A stretch of 64,000 nt of DNA from Sciurus carolinensis (lineage: Eukaryota > Chordata > Mammalia > Rodentia > Sciuridae), in the NCBI RefSeq assembly GCF_902686445.1, contig NC_062217.1, positions 172,401,598 to 172,465,597 on the forward strand, in the 5' to 3' direction. Positions 1 through 9,479 of the stretch are shown here, piece by piece (within the stretch, counting starts at the first letter, position 1; each line of letters opens with the position of its first letter). Made by a program: the position numbers and the translations under genes. Under the pieces are notes generated by a model, which saw nothing but the letters and a program-made list of their open reading frames with translations, made no database searches and was not told the DNA's origin.

Positions 1-1690
1 AGCTTTAAGAGGCAGGGTCCCTGGTCCCTGAGGGTGCGAGGTCGTTCCTGCCACCTCCCAAGTTCTCTCCAGAAGGCTGGCACAGAAGGAGCAAGGCTGG
101 CTCCGGTCTGCCCTCTCCACTCTGGGAAATGAAAGGCCTCTCCCACGAGCTCCACCATCATCTTGAAGCTCGGGGCCTTCAAGAGCCCAGCCGCTGAGCT
201 GGGCAGGCACCATACCCTTGAACCTCCAAAGTGTGTGCAAAATTAACTTTTTTTCCCTCAAAACTTGTGTCAGGCCTTCATTATAGTGACAAATACACCG
301 ATACCTTCACTGAAGAGACCTGGAATTTACCCAGTAGTCATGATGTCCCTACCTTCTGGATTATGATCTCAAAACAGTTTTCCACTGAAATGAACCAAGT
401 TCCTTCCTGAGAAATAGTAGATTCCAGATAGGGAGCAGAAAGCATGAATGATGTCTTTGGGACACTTTGCCACACCAAAAAGCAAAGGTGCTCTCAGAAG
501 CTTCTGGGGTCATGTCTAAGGACCCAGGGTCAAAGTGAGGAGGCTTCCTCTGCCCACCATAGGGAAATCTGATGGTCATTAAAAATAATGACTGCTGTGG
601 ATCAAAAACATTAAACATGTTTAAATTCCTCAAGTTCACAACAATATCAAAAAAGAAAGGAAGACAGGAGAGGGGAAAAAAAGGAAAGAAGAAGAAGAAA
701 TTCATCAGACACCTTTGGACCACACATCTGATTGCACAGGGAGGGATCGGGCCTCCTGCCTTTCCTGAAGAACTGTACTTCAGTTCACACACACAGCGAG
801 CATGGGGAGCTTCCCTTTATAGACGTGTTCAATAAATGAATGGAGAAGGAAAATTGACAATATCACAGCTATGCAAATCCTCACTGGAAAAAAGAAACCC
901 AGGTAATCACATACATCAAAGGTATCACAGAGAAGCTGGAGCTACCTGCAGCCTGAGGGAGGTATCCATCTCCACCTCCTATGGTCTGGAAAATAAGTCA
1001 GCCTGAATCCAATCCAGCCTCAAGGGGCACTCCCAGCTTCCAGGAGACTTGGGGACACTTGATTTTAAGGGGATGCAGGAAGCAGGATCCAGAATGTGGG
1101 TGACTCTGTGGGACACAGAATGTGATTTCTTCAATATTCTGTGAAGAAACAACAAGGAGGGTGAGGGAACCTGTGTATTTAAAAACCAGGTCTGAAGAAC
1201 TTGAACTTCAGCTGTGGTGGAATAACTAGTTTGACCTCTTTTTCTTACAGCAAACAACTCTAAAACAATACACAATAGATCTTTCCAGGTATTCTGCCTC
1301 ATCTAGCACAAGGCTGCCTCCTTGAGTGTGTGCTGTGACTCTGTGTGCTGCCGATCCGTTTGGCCAGAGTGCAGGGAAGAGAGACCAGGTGGACAGCGGC
1401 AATGTTGCTGTGCTGAGAGGTGAACACTGGAGGTCGGGCTGCTAAGAAAGGGACTTGCAGGCCATGATACTGTTAGGAGGGAGCTGTGCAGAATGTCTCC
1501 AGCGTGGGCGTGAGTTCTTGGCCTGGGCTGGACCTTATCAAGGAGACTTCAGGGAACAGTTATGGAACAAACCCTGCCTTTAGATTTTTATGTACAAGAG
1601 AATATCTTGTTAAAATAAGGTGAAATTAAAACACTTTCAACTGAATAAAAACGCAGGGAACTCATGCACACCACACCGGGCGTAGGCCAT
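1..1690. other. Unique sequence, no gene recognised
   Basis: No known protein, RNA gene or clear interspersed repeat is recognised here. Open frames on both strands are short, overlap each other and match nothing I know. A purine-rich low-complexity tract (GA/AAAG-rich) lies at about 650-705. The last 130 bases are AT-rich and may be the start of the old L1 fragment that follows. Confidence 0.6.
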
Positions 1691-1699
1691 GAGATATGG

Positions 1700-2330
1700 T
1701 TACTCGCCCACCCCATGGGCTCAAATTAAAAAGAGGAGAACAGTCAATATCAGGGAGGACATGAAGCAAGTGGAACTGGCACACTTTGTGTGGGAATATA
1801 GTGATGCAACCACGTTGCAACAAAACTTCCAGGCAGCTTCTAATAAAGTTAAAGATGTATCCTCCTTAGCATGCAGCAATTCTGCCTCTAGAATTTTGCC
1901 AAAGAGAAACAAATGCATATTGCCAGTAGAAGACTGTTAAAGGGGCTTTATTATTTTATCCAAGCTTAGGAACAATCTAGATATCCATCAACAGAGTATT
2001 TCCTAACAGGAAATATCAATATAAATTGTGTTCTATTCATAAAATGAAAGATGACAAAGGAATAAAAAGAATGAAAATTTGGCCTATGCAGTGCTGTAGT
2101 TGAATTTTGGTAATGCAAGCAAGGGCAGGAAAGCCCACATTTGATTCCCTTGTGTGAGTGTCTACAGTAGGTGAAAGGGCCGGGAGACTCATCAGATCAG
2201 TGGTTTCCTCAGGCCGGGTTGATGGGAGGATTGATTGAGGGAGGAGAGTTTGCAGGGATGGTGGAAAACTTCTGTTCCAACGCGTGTTGATCACACAGTG
2301 TTCACATTTGCTAGAAGTTTTAGACCATAT
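1700..2330 (+). mobile_element. Ancient LINE-1 3' region
   Basis: The order of degenerate motifs follows the 3' end of ancient mammalian L1. A stretch resembling 'gcaattctgcctct...aagagaaacaaatgcat' is followed by a 'ttattattttatccaagcttaggaacaa' type segment and then by 'tatccatcaaca'. This is the usual 'amplification of spot by spot' order of the ORF2 C-terminal end of old L1M elements. The segment then runs into a G-rich 3' UTR-like part near 2180-2260. It is heavily diverged, has no intact frame, and is interrupted by small deletions. The orientation is opposite to most other L1 copies in this window. The limits are approximate and the subfamily is not resolved. Confidence 0.55.
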
Positions 2331-2930
2331 AGTTCGCGGTATAGTTCAGCACCCTAGTGGGTGGTGCAGACATCAGACAGCCATGAAAATTGGTGGGCCA
2401 AGCTGAGTGATGAGTATGAGGTGGTACATTTTGTTACTCTTCCTACTTCTGTTATATTTAACTTTCCCATGAGAAAAAGCTTTTCAAAACAAGAGTTCCA
2501 AGTCTTGAGAACCTTAGGAATGGGGTTCTTTGGCAGGAGTTGGAGTAGGCAGGCAGAGACCCCGCAGCGAGGTTGTCCAGGGTGCTGCAAATTAAGTCTC
2601 CAAGTGCAAGCGGGGACCCACCGCCTCCTGTCCAGGCAATCCTGCGTCCTGGCCGTCTATGGTTCTCCGGGCTTAAATTCAGGCACTACACAATGGCCTG
2701 CCAATCCTCCCGCATGCACCTCCACAGCCTCAGTCCCGTTGCGTCCCACAGACAGAGAAGGACGCAGTGTCAGGCGACACCACGCCCACCCCTCAGAAAA
2801 GGAATCCCTATTAAAAGTCTTAAAGTACGCGGATTGCTAATATTTCAAACAAAAATTCAGCTTTCTGGAATCTCTTGAAAGAGTAAACAATGAGGCCACT
2901 TTCCCCAGGCCGATTTCACCATTTGCTGGA
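2330..2930. other. Unique sequence upstream of CpG island
   Basis: No repeat or known coding sequence is recognised. GC content rises toward the CpG island. Open frames of 101-159 residues on the + strand overlap in different frames and resemble no family I know. Confidence 0.5.
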
Positions 2931-2939
2931 GGCTAGCTG

Positions 2940-3480
2940 TCCGCAGTGGAGGCCAGAGGCGCCGACACGCCCCGCTCCCGCGCGTTCCCGCAGCGTGTCC
3001 TTCGTGGCTTCTGTGCAGCTGGCTTTCCGCAGCTCGGCGGGTCTGGCCCTCAGGGAAGACTGGAGCCGCGGGCTGGAGCCACAGTGGTCCCGGGAGCGCG
3101 AAGGTTGGGCTGCAGCGCCACCTGGTGCCCTAGCGGAGCTGCGGCCCTCGGGTGGAAACGCGGGCTGCTGGGTGCAGAGTGCGCGAGGTGCGCGCAGGCG
3201 CACAACCGAGCGCGCCGGGACCCGCGTGGACCGCTTCCGTGGGAGCAGCTGGGGCGGTGTTGACGCGGCCTTAGAAAGAAGACAGTTCCACTTTGCACCT
3301 AGCGGGTGTGTCTGTAGTCCTTACACCTTTCAGGGATGTGTGACCCAGGGCATGGAGAGCCAGTACCGATGCCAACGCGGGGCGGCACTGCCCTGGCCGG
3401 CAGCGGCCGGCGTAGGGAGTCCCGGAGGCTCTAGGGCCCTGCCTGCAGCGACTCCTGGGACCTCAAGTCCGTTCCGAAGG
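2940..3480. promoter_or_regulatory. CpG island, candidate promoter
   Basis: This is the densest CpG cluster in unique DNA of the window. It has many CG dinucleotides within about 500 bases, while the flanks are CpG-poor as expected in methylated mammalian DNA. It contains GCGCAGGCGC at 3192-3201, close to the NRF1 consensus (YGCGCAYGCGCR, one mismatch). No TATA box is obvious. A + strand open frame of 219 codons (2890-3549) spans the island. It matches no family I recognise and overlaps frames on both strands, so I treat it as a product of GC-rich composition. Direction of transcription, if any, cannot be read from the sequence. An orphan (enhancer or alternative-promoter) island is equally possible. 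Confidence 0.6.
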
Positions 3481-3549
3481 AAACCCAAGCGCACGTGCTG
3501 TGGAACAGGATGTATGCGGGAACCTAAAGCCACAGCCGAACGCCTCTGA

Positions 3550-5050
3550 ACTACGACTCTTCCAGAACATTGTGGACAGACACCTCTTGATTATCTCTGG
3601 AAACCTACGGGTCACTATTGCAATGCTGAGCCATTTGTTTTAAGTTGTTACCACTAAATATTTAATAAATATTAGCCTACGAAATCACAAACTCACTAGT
3701 GTGAAAATTAAACATGTCTGCCCACGCCATTCTGAGTTTTAGACGCTTTCTCCTATTACATGTCAGGCCGTGGTAAAGAGATGAACGAGGCAGTTCGTGC
3801 TGTCCCTGGGCACACAGCCCGTGGGGACCACACCAGAGGCTCCCGGATCCCGTGCACCACGTGAGGCCGACTGCAGCGGACTCGGAGTGTTGCCGCCATC
3901 TAGAGGCCGAGCTTGGGATCAACCTCAGCCATGAGCTGCACGCTGCGGTATGCAGCGGGAGGAACCCTATTTTACTTATGTTAAAACGTTTTATGCTGTT
4001 GAGGTGTTTAGAATTTGAAGAAAGGTCATGCTGGGAGAGACATGCAGGACGTGGAAGCTTAATGCGTCAGAGCGAGTTAACGTAGCTAACGTTCCTGCTA
4101 AGGGCCTGTCCTACATGGAGCACCCTGCTCCTAGTGCAGGTCCCTCCCGCCTGAGTCTCTGTGTTGATTTCCATCACCACCAGCGCCAGCCTGAGGGTGC
4201 AGCGAGGGATGCACCGGGGTGCTCATCGGAGGAAACCTCACTCCCAGAGGGCGACTCTCCACTTGCCCCAGATGCTCTCACCTGGTGGTGATCCCCATCT
4301 TACCAAGGAGGAAACTAACACAGAGAGAGGTTACGAGCTTTTCCCCGCTGGGATGCGAGTGCATGGTTCTGTCTGGCTCTGGAGTCTCCACTCCCACCCA
4401 CATCTGACTGTTGTCTTCGTCTCTAGGAGTCCTCAGCCTTACTTGCTTTTTTTTTTTTTTTAATCCCCCAGATATTTCTACTCGTAACTATGGGCAAAAG
4501 ACCAGCTTACAAACCAGTGGAAGCAGGACCTCTGGGCCAGACTGCACCAGGTGCCTGTTTGGCCTGAGCTGTGTTGGGCTAGGATTGGTGTGTCAGGACT
4601 CAGGTGATGTGGCCACATTAGGGCCAAGCATCCAGGCTGACAGGGGAAGGGCCCACTTACAGAACACCCTGCTCTGCCTTGCACGAGACCAGCCTCCCTC
4701 TTCTCCCGGGATGGCTGAGGCCACACTAGCCTCTTGCACTTATCAAAGACCAAAGCTTTGTTTCCCATGTAGTCTAGTGTTTAGGCCGATGCTCCTAACA
4801 GGAGCTCACGATCCTTCCTCATAGTCTCATTGGAGAAGCATCACCTCCATTTCATAGATGAACATTTGAACTTCAGGGTGTGACATGGTTTGGTCTGTGT
4901 TGCACAACTACTCTGCTGCAGAACAGGTGAAGGGCTGGTCTGTCTGCAATTCTGCTGTCCCAGACACTGCAGCTTCCCTGTGTCAGGCTGGCTGCAGATG
5001 GCCATTGGGTGGATGTCACCTGCCTCAGACGAACTCAGCTGAAGTTGAGT
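3550..5050. other. Unique sequence with a MIR-like remnant
   Basis: No gene is recognised. At about 4285-4350 the phrase 'cccatcttaccaaggagg' followed by 'agagaggttacgagc' resembles the part of a MIR SINE that follows its conserved core, on the + strand, but it is short. A T-rich tract at 4447-4461 is simple sequence. The remainder is unremarkable. Confidence 0.45.
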
Positions 5051-5063
5051 AGCCTGCTGTCTT

Positions 5064-5248
5064 TTTTTAAAAAATATTTTTAAACTATTTTTCTCATTTA
5101 CTTGTAGATGGACACAATACCTTTATTTATTTGTTTATTTATTTATTTATTTATTATGTGCTGCTGAGGACCCAACCCAGTACCTCACACATGCTAGGCA
5201 AATGCTCTACCACTGAACCACAACCCCAGCCCAGCCACAACCCTAGCC
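5064..5248 (-). mobile_element. ID-type SINE (tRNA-Ala derived) with AT-rich tail
   Basis: Read on the minus strand, the head is the ID/BC1-type tRNA-Ala-derived sequence 'tgtggctcagtggtagagc' analogue, then 'ctagcatgtgtgagg' and 'gggttgggtcctcagca'. This is followed by a TAAA-rich tail and a short unique body 'aaaggtattgtgtccatc' seen in sciurid IDs. An 11-bp direct repeat cctgctgtctt at 5053-5063 and 5249-5259 is the target-site duplication. The 5' head is partly duplicated in tandem (two 'ccacaacccYagccc' units at 5218-5250). Pol III type II promoter boxes are present but degenerate. Confidence 0.85.
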
Positions 5249-5259
5249 CCTGCTGTCTT

Positions 5260-6078
5260 GCTTATGTGACATTTGGCTGCTAAATGCTCAGAACAGTTAA
5301 TACAACCCTGCTATTAAAATTTTGGAAATAATATTTTTGAAACATTAACAATGTTGTTTTAAATTGAACATTTATAAAAAATAATGACCAGATTATTTCA
5401 TGTGTCCTAAAATGTGAAGCTATTTGGTGAAGCATTTGAAAAGACTGGTTAACTGCCATTAGCTGCTGCATGCTAAGATAGGCAGAGAATCAAGTTTATT
5501 TCTAAACGGTTACAAAGGTGAAATGCATTCAGATTTTTTTCATATTCTGGGTAATATCCAGAAAATCATCTCTGTGTGTAGAAATGCACCTTCACTCCTC
5601 AGGGCAACTGGAGGCTGAGGAGTTGGGCTTGGGGAGAGGTGGGCTTGTGTATGATCCCTTTCTGCTCATCAGGCAATGCTGACCTCTCCAAGCTGCAACT
5701 GAGGAGTAGCGACATAGCCATACCACCCTGAGTTCTGCATCCCAGACTCAACCAAACGCAGGTCAACAGTATTTGGGAAAAAAAAAAAAAAATGTCTGTA
5801 CTCACGAACATGTACAGACTCTTTTCTTGTCACTATTCCCTAAATAACACAGTTTAATGACTATTTACATATCATTTACATAGCATTAGGGATTGTAAGT
5901 AATCTGGAGATGATTTAAAGTGTGTGGGAAGATGTTTATAGGTTATATGCAAATACTGCCTCATCTTGCGTGAGGGACGTGGTATCCATGGGCGCTCCTG
6001 GGACCAATCCCCATGGATTCCAAGGGACAATTACTGACTCTGACAGTTTATTTTCAGTATTACATGAGATCAAATGAC
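5260..6078. other. Unique AT-rich sequence
   Basis: No gene or clear repeat is recognised. There is a 15-base A tract at about 5777-5791 without a recognisable element attached. Confidence 0.45.
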
Positions 6079-6455
6079 TGTTATCAGCTGAATTGTGTCC
6101 CCTGGAATTCCTGTGTTGAAGTCCTAGCTCCAGAACCTCAGAATGTGTGTATTTGATGATAGGACCTTTCAAGAGGTGATTGAGGTAAAATGAGTTCATT
6201 ATGGTGGACCCAATCCAACATGACTGGGTCCCTACAAGAAAAAGTTACACAGACAGGAACGGAGGAAGTCCATGTGAGGATGCTCCGAGAAGCCCATCTG
6301 CAAGCCCACGAGAGAGGCCTCAGAACAAACCAGCCCTACTGCCACCTTGATCTTAAACTTCCAACCTCCAGAACTGTGAGGAGATAACGTTCCATTGTTT
6401 AAGCCATCTGGTCTGTGGTGTTTTGTTATAGCAGCCCCAACTGAACTAATATGGC
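6079..6455 (+). mobile_element. Solo MaLR-type LTR (MLT1-like)
   Basis: The sequence follows the MaLR LTR pattern from end to end. It opens with 'gctgaattgtgtcccc' and 'ttgaagtcctagctcc', continues with 'ggacctttcaagaggtgattgagg' and 'gactgggtccctacaag', and later has 'ccatctgcaagccca', 'ccagaactgtgaggagataa' and 'tttaagccatctggtctgtgg'. It ends in 'ttttgttatagcagcccc...gaactaat'. No internal ERV-L coding region flanks it, so it is a solitary LTR. No convincing target duplication remains, which fits great age. The MLT1 name is from memory. Confidence 0.8.
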
Positions 6456-6459
6456 AGAT

Positions 6460-7247
6460 TCCTGAGTCTAAGTACATATTAGGCCCCCAGGAAGTTCTAT
6501 TTTCTTTTTTTTCTTCTTTTAGGAGGATGAGATTTTGTTAGTTGTGACCTTCTGAAGGTCATTTTGGCATGGGCTGTCTCTGACATGCATGCACAGCTTG
6601 CTGCATGCATAGACCTACACACCTTTTCTCAAAAGGGGCAGAGTGTCCTGAAAGGTGCTTCGGGACACATGACTTCGGGAGATGCTGGATAGCTCATTTC
6701 CTGCCTGAAGATTTAGCACACACTCACTCACAAGAATACAAGTCTCCAAGAGGCTGCGCAGCAAGAAGAGACATCGACATCTCTCAAGTTCAGCTAGCCG
6801 TGGAAATGTTACACACAACCCTTCCTAAGTGCTGGGAGTGGGGCTCTGCACACTAGCTGGGTCACATTAGCCTCGAGGATGAACTAATTATTACTTTCAT
6901 CTGGACAGAAATAGAGCTGCAAACTGCAGGAGATGCCTTTGACTGGCACAGGGTTTTGAATGATTAGTTTTAATTAGGCACATTCTAGTGGAAAGGAGAA
7001 GGTAGTTACTTACTCTTTGAGGGATTTTAAAAGGAGTTTTAAAACTTTATCTCATTTTGTTCTCCTAGTGGACTGCAATTCCTTTTTTTCCCCACAGGTT
7101 CTGCCTCTAAAGGGTGGCATATAAGTAGTTACAACCTACATGTACATTGCATAAGCATGATTGTGTTCACCCATTTCCCCCACTTTCCTAGTTTGAAATC
7201 CTCTCTAGTCAATGATTCACAAAAGACAAATGAAGGCAGAGTGTCAG
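6460..7247. other. Unique sequence, no gene recognised
   Basis: No repeat family or coding region is recognised. Short pyrimidine-rich tracts occur at about 6500-6520 and 7080-7090. Confidence 0.45.
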
Positions 7248-7306
7248 ACAGCTTTTCATTACTGTAACAAATACCTGAGATAATAAACTTTAAAGAAAAA
7301 AGGTTT

Positions 7307-7380
7307 GGGCTGAAGATGTGGCTCAGTGGTAGAGTGTTTAGCCAGCAAGTGTGAGGTCCTGGGCGTGATCTCCAGATCAT
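7307..7380 (+). mobile_element. ID-type SINE
   Basis: A + strand ID head 'gggctgaagatgtggctcagtggtagag' analogue is followed by 'ccagcaagtgtgaggtcctggg' and 'gatctccagatcat'. Both tRNA-like boxes are recognisable. It is inserted in the MaLR LTR between two copies of an aaRgttt motif (7300-7306 and 7381-7387), a short imperfect target duplication. The A tail is very short (aaaa). Confidence 0.8.
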
Positions 7381-7542
7381 AAAAGTTTCAGCGATTTCAG
7401 TCCATGATCAATTGGTCCCATTGCCTTGGGCCTGTAGTGGCATATCATGATCAGAAACAAAAGACAGGGAAAGTGAACAAGGTTCCAAAGTTCCTCTCGA
7501 GGGAGTGCTCCAAATGACCTAAAAACTGTCACTAGGCTCCAC

Positions 7543-7724
7543 ATTTTTTTTCTTTTCCTTTTCTGTGGAACTTGGGATAAACCCAGGGCTGCACGCTTGG
7601 CAGATGCTCTACCTCTGAGCTATATTCCTGGACAGAGTCTTGCTAAGTTGCCCAGACTGGCCTCAACCTTGCCATCCTTCTGCCTCAGTCTCCTGAATAG
7701 TGGGATTATATCATGCCGGACTTG
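7543..7724 (-). mobile_element. Composite SINE (7SL-like half plus ID-like half)
   Basis: The + strand shows a T-rich tail complement, then the complement of the ID-like half ('ggataaacccagggctgc', 'gctctacctctgagc'). After this comes the complement of the 7SL-like half ('agtcttgctaagttgcccagactgg', 'ctgcctcagtctcctgaatagtggg'). An 8-bp direct repeat ggctccac lies at 7535-7542 and 7725-7732. The copy is well diverged, so it is older than those at 56.4 and 59.8 kb. Confidence 0.8.
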
Positions 7725-7800
7725 GGCTCCACCTCCTAATACTGCCAAGCTGGGGGCCAAGACTTTGGCACCTGGGCCTTTGGGGTTACTCCAGATCCAG

Positions 7801-8890
7801 ACGGGAGCAGGAACAGGCAAATGCCGAGTACCTGACCTCTTGGCACATTTGCCAGCAGCAGACGATGGGGGAGAGCAGGGGGAGAGCAGAGGGAGAGCAG
7901 GCTGCAGCCACACCAGTAGCCCCCGCGCCTCGCAGCTCCGTGTGGAGCTCAGAAGGCAGACGGGAAGGGGTGCGCGGCCAGCCTCCAGGGATGTGCTACC
8001 TAGGTGGAAAGTGGCCGGGGAGGGCTGCAAATGGCTGGTGAAGTCTTTTGGGTCTGGGCGCCTGGGACCAGGGCGTTTGCAGATTGTGGAAAACGAGCTG
8101 AATTCTTGTGATCTGTGCATGCTCCTATAAGCATGTTATAGTCCAATAAATCATTCCAAATTGGAAAAGAAAAAAAGGCAAATGAAGCTTAGCTCTAATT
8201 TTATTTCCTGGAGGAGGTGAAGCTTCCTTAGTAAGCTTTTTGATAACTATTTCAGTTTCAGTAGTGCCCTCTAATCTTCTAGAAGGCGTCCTGAATAGAG
8301 ATTCCCAAGGAGATAGCTCCTATAAGAGAAACGGGCAAGCTCTCTCCTTCCCCCTGGGTAGTTTATCCTGCCTCAGCCTCCCCTACAGAGGGCCTCCGCC
8401 TGTGGAGGCCTTGGGAGTTGCTGGGCCATGGGCTACACTCCAGGAGGAAACAGCTCAAGACCCAGAGCAAGAGAGAAGCCCACTCCTGCTCTTCAGCCCC
8501 CAGGCAACTGAAGTGCCTCCACCCCAGTGGAAGCTCTTACAGCCCGGGGCCGCTTCAGCCTCAAGACCTCCTGGTGCATCAGAGACCAGCTGGGCTGCTT
8601 TGCCAGTGTATTGGCCTCACCTTCTTTTACTTTAGAGGCAATGCACACTCCTGCTAGCACCCATCTCCCGGTGTAACTGTGCAGGGAGGGAGAACTCTCA
8701 GGGTCCTTTATTGGTAAAACATTGGGGAACTGATAATTACAGACCCTGGCTTGAGCTGAGCAGGGTGAGAGTCCCCTGTGTGTTTGGGGCTCCTTTACTC
8801 TTTCCCATCATGGTGGATCTACCCCCAGGTCTGACCTGAGCAGAGCCCCTCCCCTCCCTGGCTCTGCCTGCAGGTTGTCACACACATAAA
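7801..8890. other. Unique GC-moderate sequence
   Basis: No gene is recognised. At 7867-7903 there is a short tandem array of a gggagagcaga-like unit, about three copies. Open frames of 113-177 residues on both strands overlap one another and the end of the MaLR LTR, so they are not credible genes. Confidence 0.45.
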
Positions 8891-8892
8891 AA

Positions 8893-9075
8893 AAAGACTG
8901 GTATTTATTGAGTACAAATGTGTTTTAGGTGTCTGCTAAACTCCATGGATCATCTCATTTATCTTCCCCAAAACTCTGCAAGGGGGTCCTTTGTCCTTTT
9001 ATAGAGGATGGTGTTCATAAAGACATCTTGCTGGTTTCACAGTTAAGAGCTAATGGAGCAACAATATAAACTTTT
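8893..9075 (+). mobile_element. MIR SINE remnant
   Basis: 'ggtatttattgagtac' followed by 'ttaggtgtctgctaaactcc' and 'catctcatttatcttccccaaaactctgcaag' is the 3' half of a MIR on the + strand. It is old and diverged. Confidence 0.6.
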
Positions 9076-9104
9076 ACATTTGCTAATCAAAACTGTATAT
9101 ATGT

Positions 9105-9475
9105 ATTAGCTTTCAGTTACTGTAACAAAATACATGAGACAATTGACTTCTAAAGAGAGGTTTATTTTGCCTCAAGATTTTAGATGTTTCAGTCCGTGAT
9201 ATTTGGCCCCATAGTTTTTGGGCCTGTGGTGAGGCAGCACATTACGGTAGGGAGCATGTGGCAGAGCAAAGCCATTCACATCATGGAGGGTAGTTAAAAC
9301 ACAAAAGAGGAAGAGACAGAGGCTCCACAATGCTCTTTAAGCTCTCATCTCCAATGATTAGAAGACCTCCTGTTAGGCCCCACCCCTCAAAGTTTCCACT
9401 ACCCCCCAATACTGCCACTGCCTTCAATACGTGGGTCTTGGGGACACCCCAACTCCAAATTAGAGCAGTACACCT
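9105..9475 (-). mobile_element. MaLR-type LTR
   Basis: The complement of a MaLR LTR: 'gttactgtaacaaaatacatgag', 'ggtttattttgcctca', 'tttcagtccgtgat', 'gggcctgtggtgaggcagcac', 'gttaggccccacccctcaaag', 'cttggggacaccccaactcc'. It is the same LTR type as the copy at 7248-7800. No internal retroviral region is attached. Confidence 0.75.
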
Positions 9476-9479
9476 GACT

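Larger units (their letters stand above)
7248..7800 (-). mobile_element. MaLR-type LTR, interrupted by two later SINEs
   Basis: The + strand reads the complement of a MaLR LTR. It starts 'cattactgtaacaaatacctgag', continues 'tttcagtccatgatcaattgg' and 'gggcctgtagtgg', and resumes after the SINEs with 'ggctccacctcctaatactgcc' and 'ggcacctgggcctttgggg'. A homologous copy without these SINEs lies at 9105-9475, which makes the interruptions easy to see. The LTR is broken by an ID at 7307-7380 and by a composite SINE at 7543-7724. Confidence 0.75.

Noticed and set aside
2890..3549. 219-codon + strand open frame across the CpG island
   Set aside because: No recognisable domain, overlaps open frames on the opposite strand, and is explained by low stop-codon density in GC-rich DNA.
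6079..6455. Possible endogenous retrovirus with coding region
   Set aside because: Only a solitary LTR-type sequence is present; no gag, pol or env-like frame flanks it.
7597..8130. 177-codon + strand open frame
   Set aside because: Starts inside a composite SINE and runs through MaLR LTR sequence.
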